Shown here: positions 63,718-64,000 of the stretch, piece after piece
Layout of the letters: each line of letters opens with the position of its first letter
Numbering within the stretch: position 1 is the first letter of the stretch
Assembly (NCBI GenBank): GCA_023387375.1
Contig: JAEWIE010000055.1
Location: 1-64,000 of the forward strand
DNA: 64,000 nucleotides
Direction of reading: 5' to 3'
Origin: Bacteroidota bacterium
Lineage (GTDB): Bacteria > Bacteroidota > Bacteroidia > Flavobacteriales > Weeksellaceae
Position numbers and translations under genes: made by a program
The notes under the pieces: generated by a model
Told to the model about the DNA's origin: nothing
The model's database searches: none
Seen by the model: the letters and a program-made list of their open reading frames with translations, nothing else

Positions 63718-63737
63718 ATTATTTTTTACATTTGATT

Positions 63738-64000
63738 ATGAGTTATTCCTACAAAGGTAAAATATTAATTTCCACGCCTGACCTAAGTGGGGATATTTTT
63801 TCCCGATCTTTGGTCCTCTTACTTGAACATACAACGGACGGTGCATTCGGCCTAATTCTAAACAAGAAAAAAGGGAAATCATTTTCAGCTTCAGACACAT
63901 TGGACTTAACGAAAGACGCAGTCTGGTATGAGGGTGGCCCGGTGGAGCCTTCGCGGCATTTCTTTCTAATCAAAGGACAAACAACGAACGAGGACAGCTT
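63738..64000 (+). CDS. YqgE/AlgH family protein, cut by window edge
   Basis: The first 87 residues are visible (MSYSYKGKILISTPDLSGD, then SLVLLLEHTTDGAFGLILNK and WYEGGPVEPSRHFFLI), the DUF179/UPF0301 pattern. It diverges from pdxH with 20 bases between start codons. The biochemical role of the family is not settled. Confidence 0.92.
   Translation, partial: MSYSYKGKILISTPDLSGDIFSRSLVLLLEHTTDGAFGLILNKKKGKSFSASDTLDLTKDAVWYEGGPVEPSRHFFLIKGQTTNEDS

Overview
The window looks like a chromosome segment of a Bacteroidota bacterium of the Flavobacteriia (a Weeksellaceae-like genome is my best guess, but I cannot fix the genus). The reasons are the family-specific Tra proteins, Bacteroidota-type promoters (TTTG, 19 bases, TAnnTTTG) in front of a recombinase gene, a tRNA gene and the HU gene, signal peptides ending in AQ or GQ, SCxx lipoprotein signals, and a FabV enoyl reductase. 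It divides into an accessory half (1 to about 34.7 kb) and a core half (34.7 to 64 kb), meeting at a tRNA-Met gene.

Region 1 to 4.9 kb is an integron-like platform. An IntI/Xer-type tyrosine recombinase reads rightward. Leftward of it lie a candidate attI and an array of cassettes, all oriented on the minus strand: an ABC-F ATPase gene, a non-coding cassette full of GTCAG repeats, and a lincosamide nucleotidyltransferase gene cut by the window edge. Two long palindromic attC-like sites separate them. The first bases of each complete cassette repeat the outer arm of that cassette's own attC, which is the footprint of G^TT integron recombination. The recombinase lacks the extra segment typical of IntI.

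Region 4.9 to 34.7 kb is an integrative conjugative element. It starts with a decayed HlyD gene, then about 0.9 kb of non-coding DNA with degenerate repeats and a strong inverted repeat (oriT candidate). Then come mobilization genes (relaxosome protein, relaxase, ParA) and a Bacteroidota-type transfer operon (TraE, TraF, TraG, four exported proteins, TraJ, TraK, a TraL-like protein, TraM, TraN, a coupling ATPase, an M23 peptidase). Two very large cytoplasmic proteins follow, a JAB-domain protein and a Toprim/methylase/helicase protein. The TraG ATPase carries a complete DnaJ J-domain between its Walker A and Walker B motifs, which I consider the most unusual single gene here. The element ends with a perfect hairpin next to the 3' end of tRNA-Met.

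Region 34.7 to 64 kb is core: a thioredoxin-like lipid/redox protein, ClpX, HIT, GreA, Dtd, lipoproteins, a long minus-strand phenylacetate degradation operon under a TetR regulator (paaE, a small unknown gene, paaA, B, C, D, G, H, I, Z, then a secreted GH5 glycosidase and an enoyl-CoA hydratase), ClpB, an exported phosphodiesterase, FabV, a dienoyl-CoA-reductase-like SDR, an M3 peptidase, a flippase-like membrane protein, PanD, HU, PdxH and the start of YqgE. The phenylacetate-CoA ligase (PaaK) and thiolase (PaaJ) are not in the window, so the pathway must be completed elsewhere.
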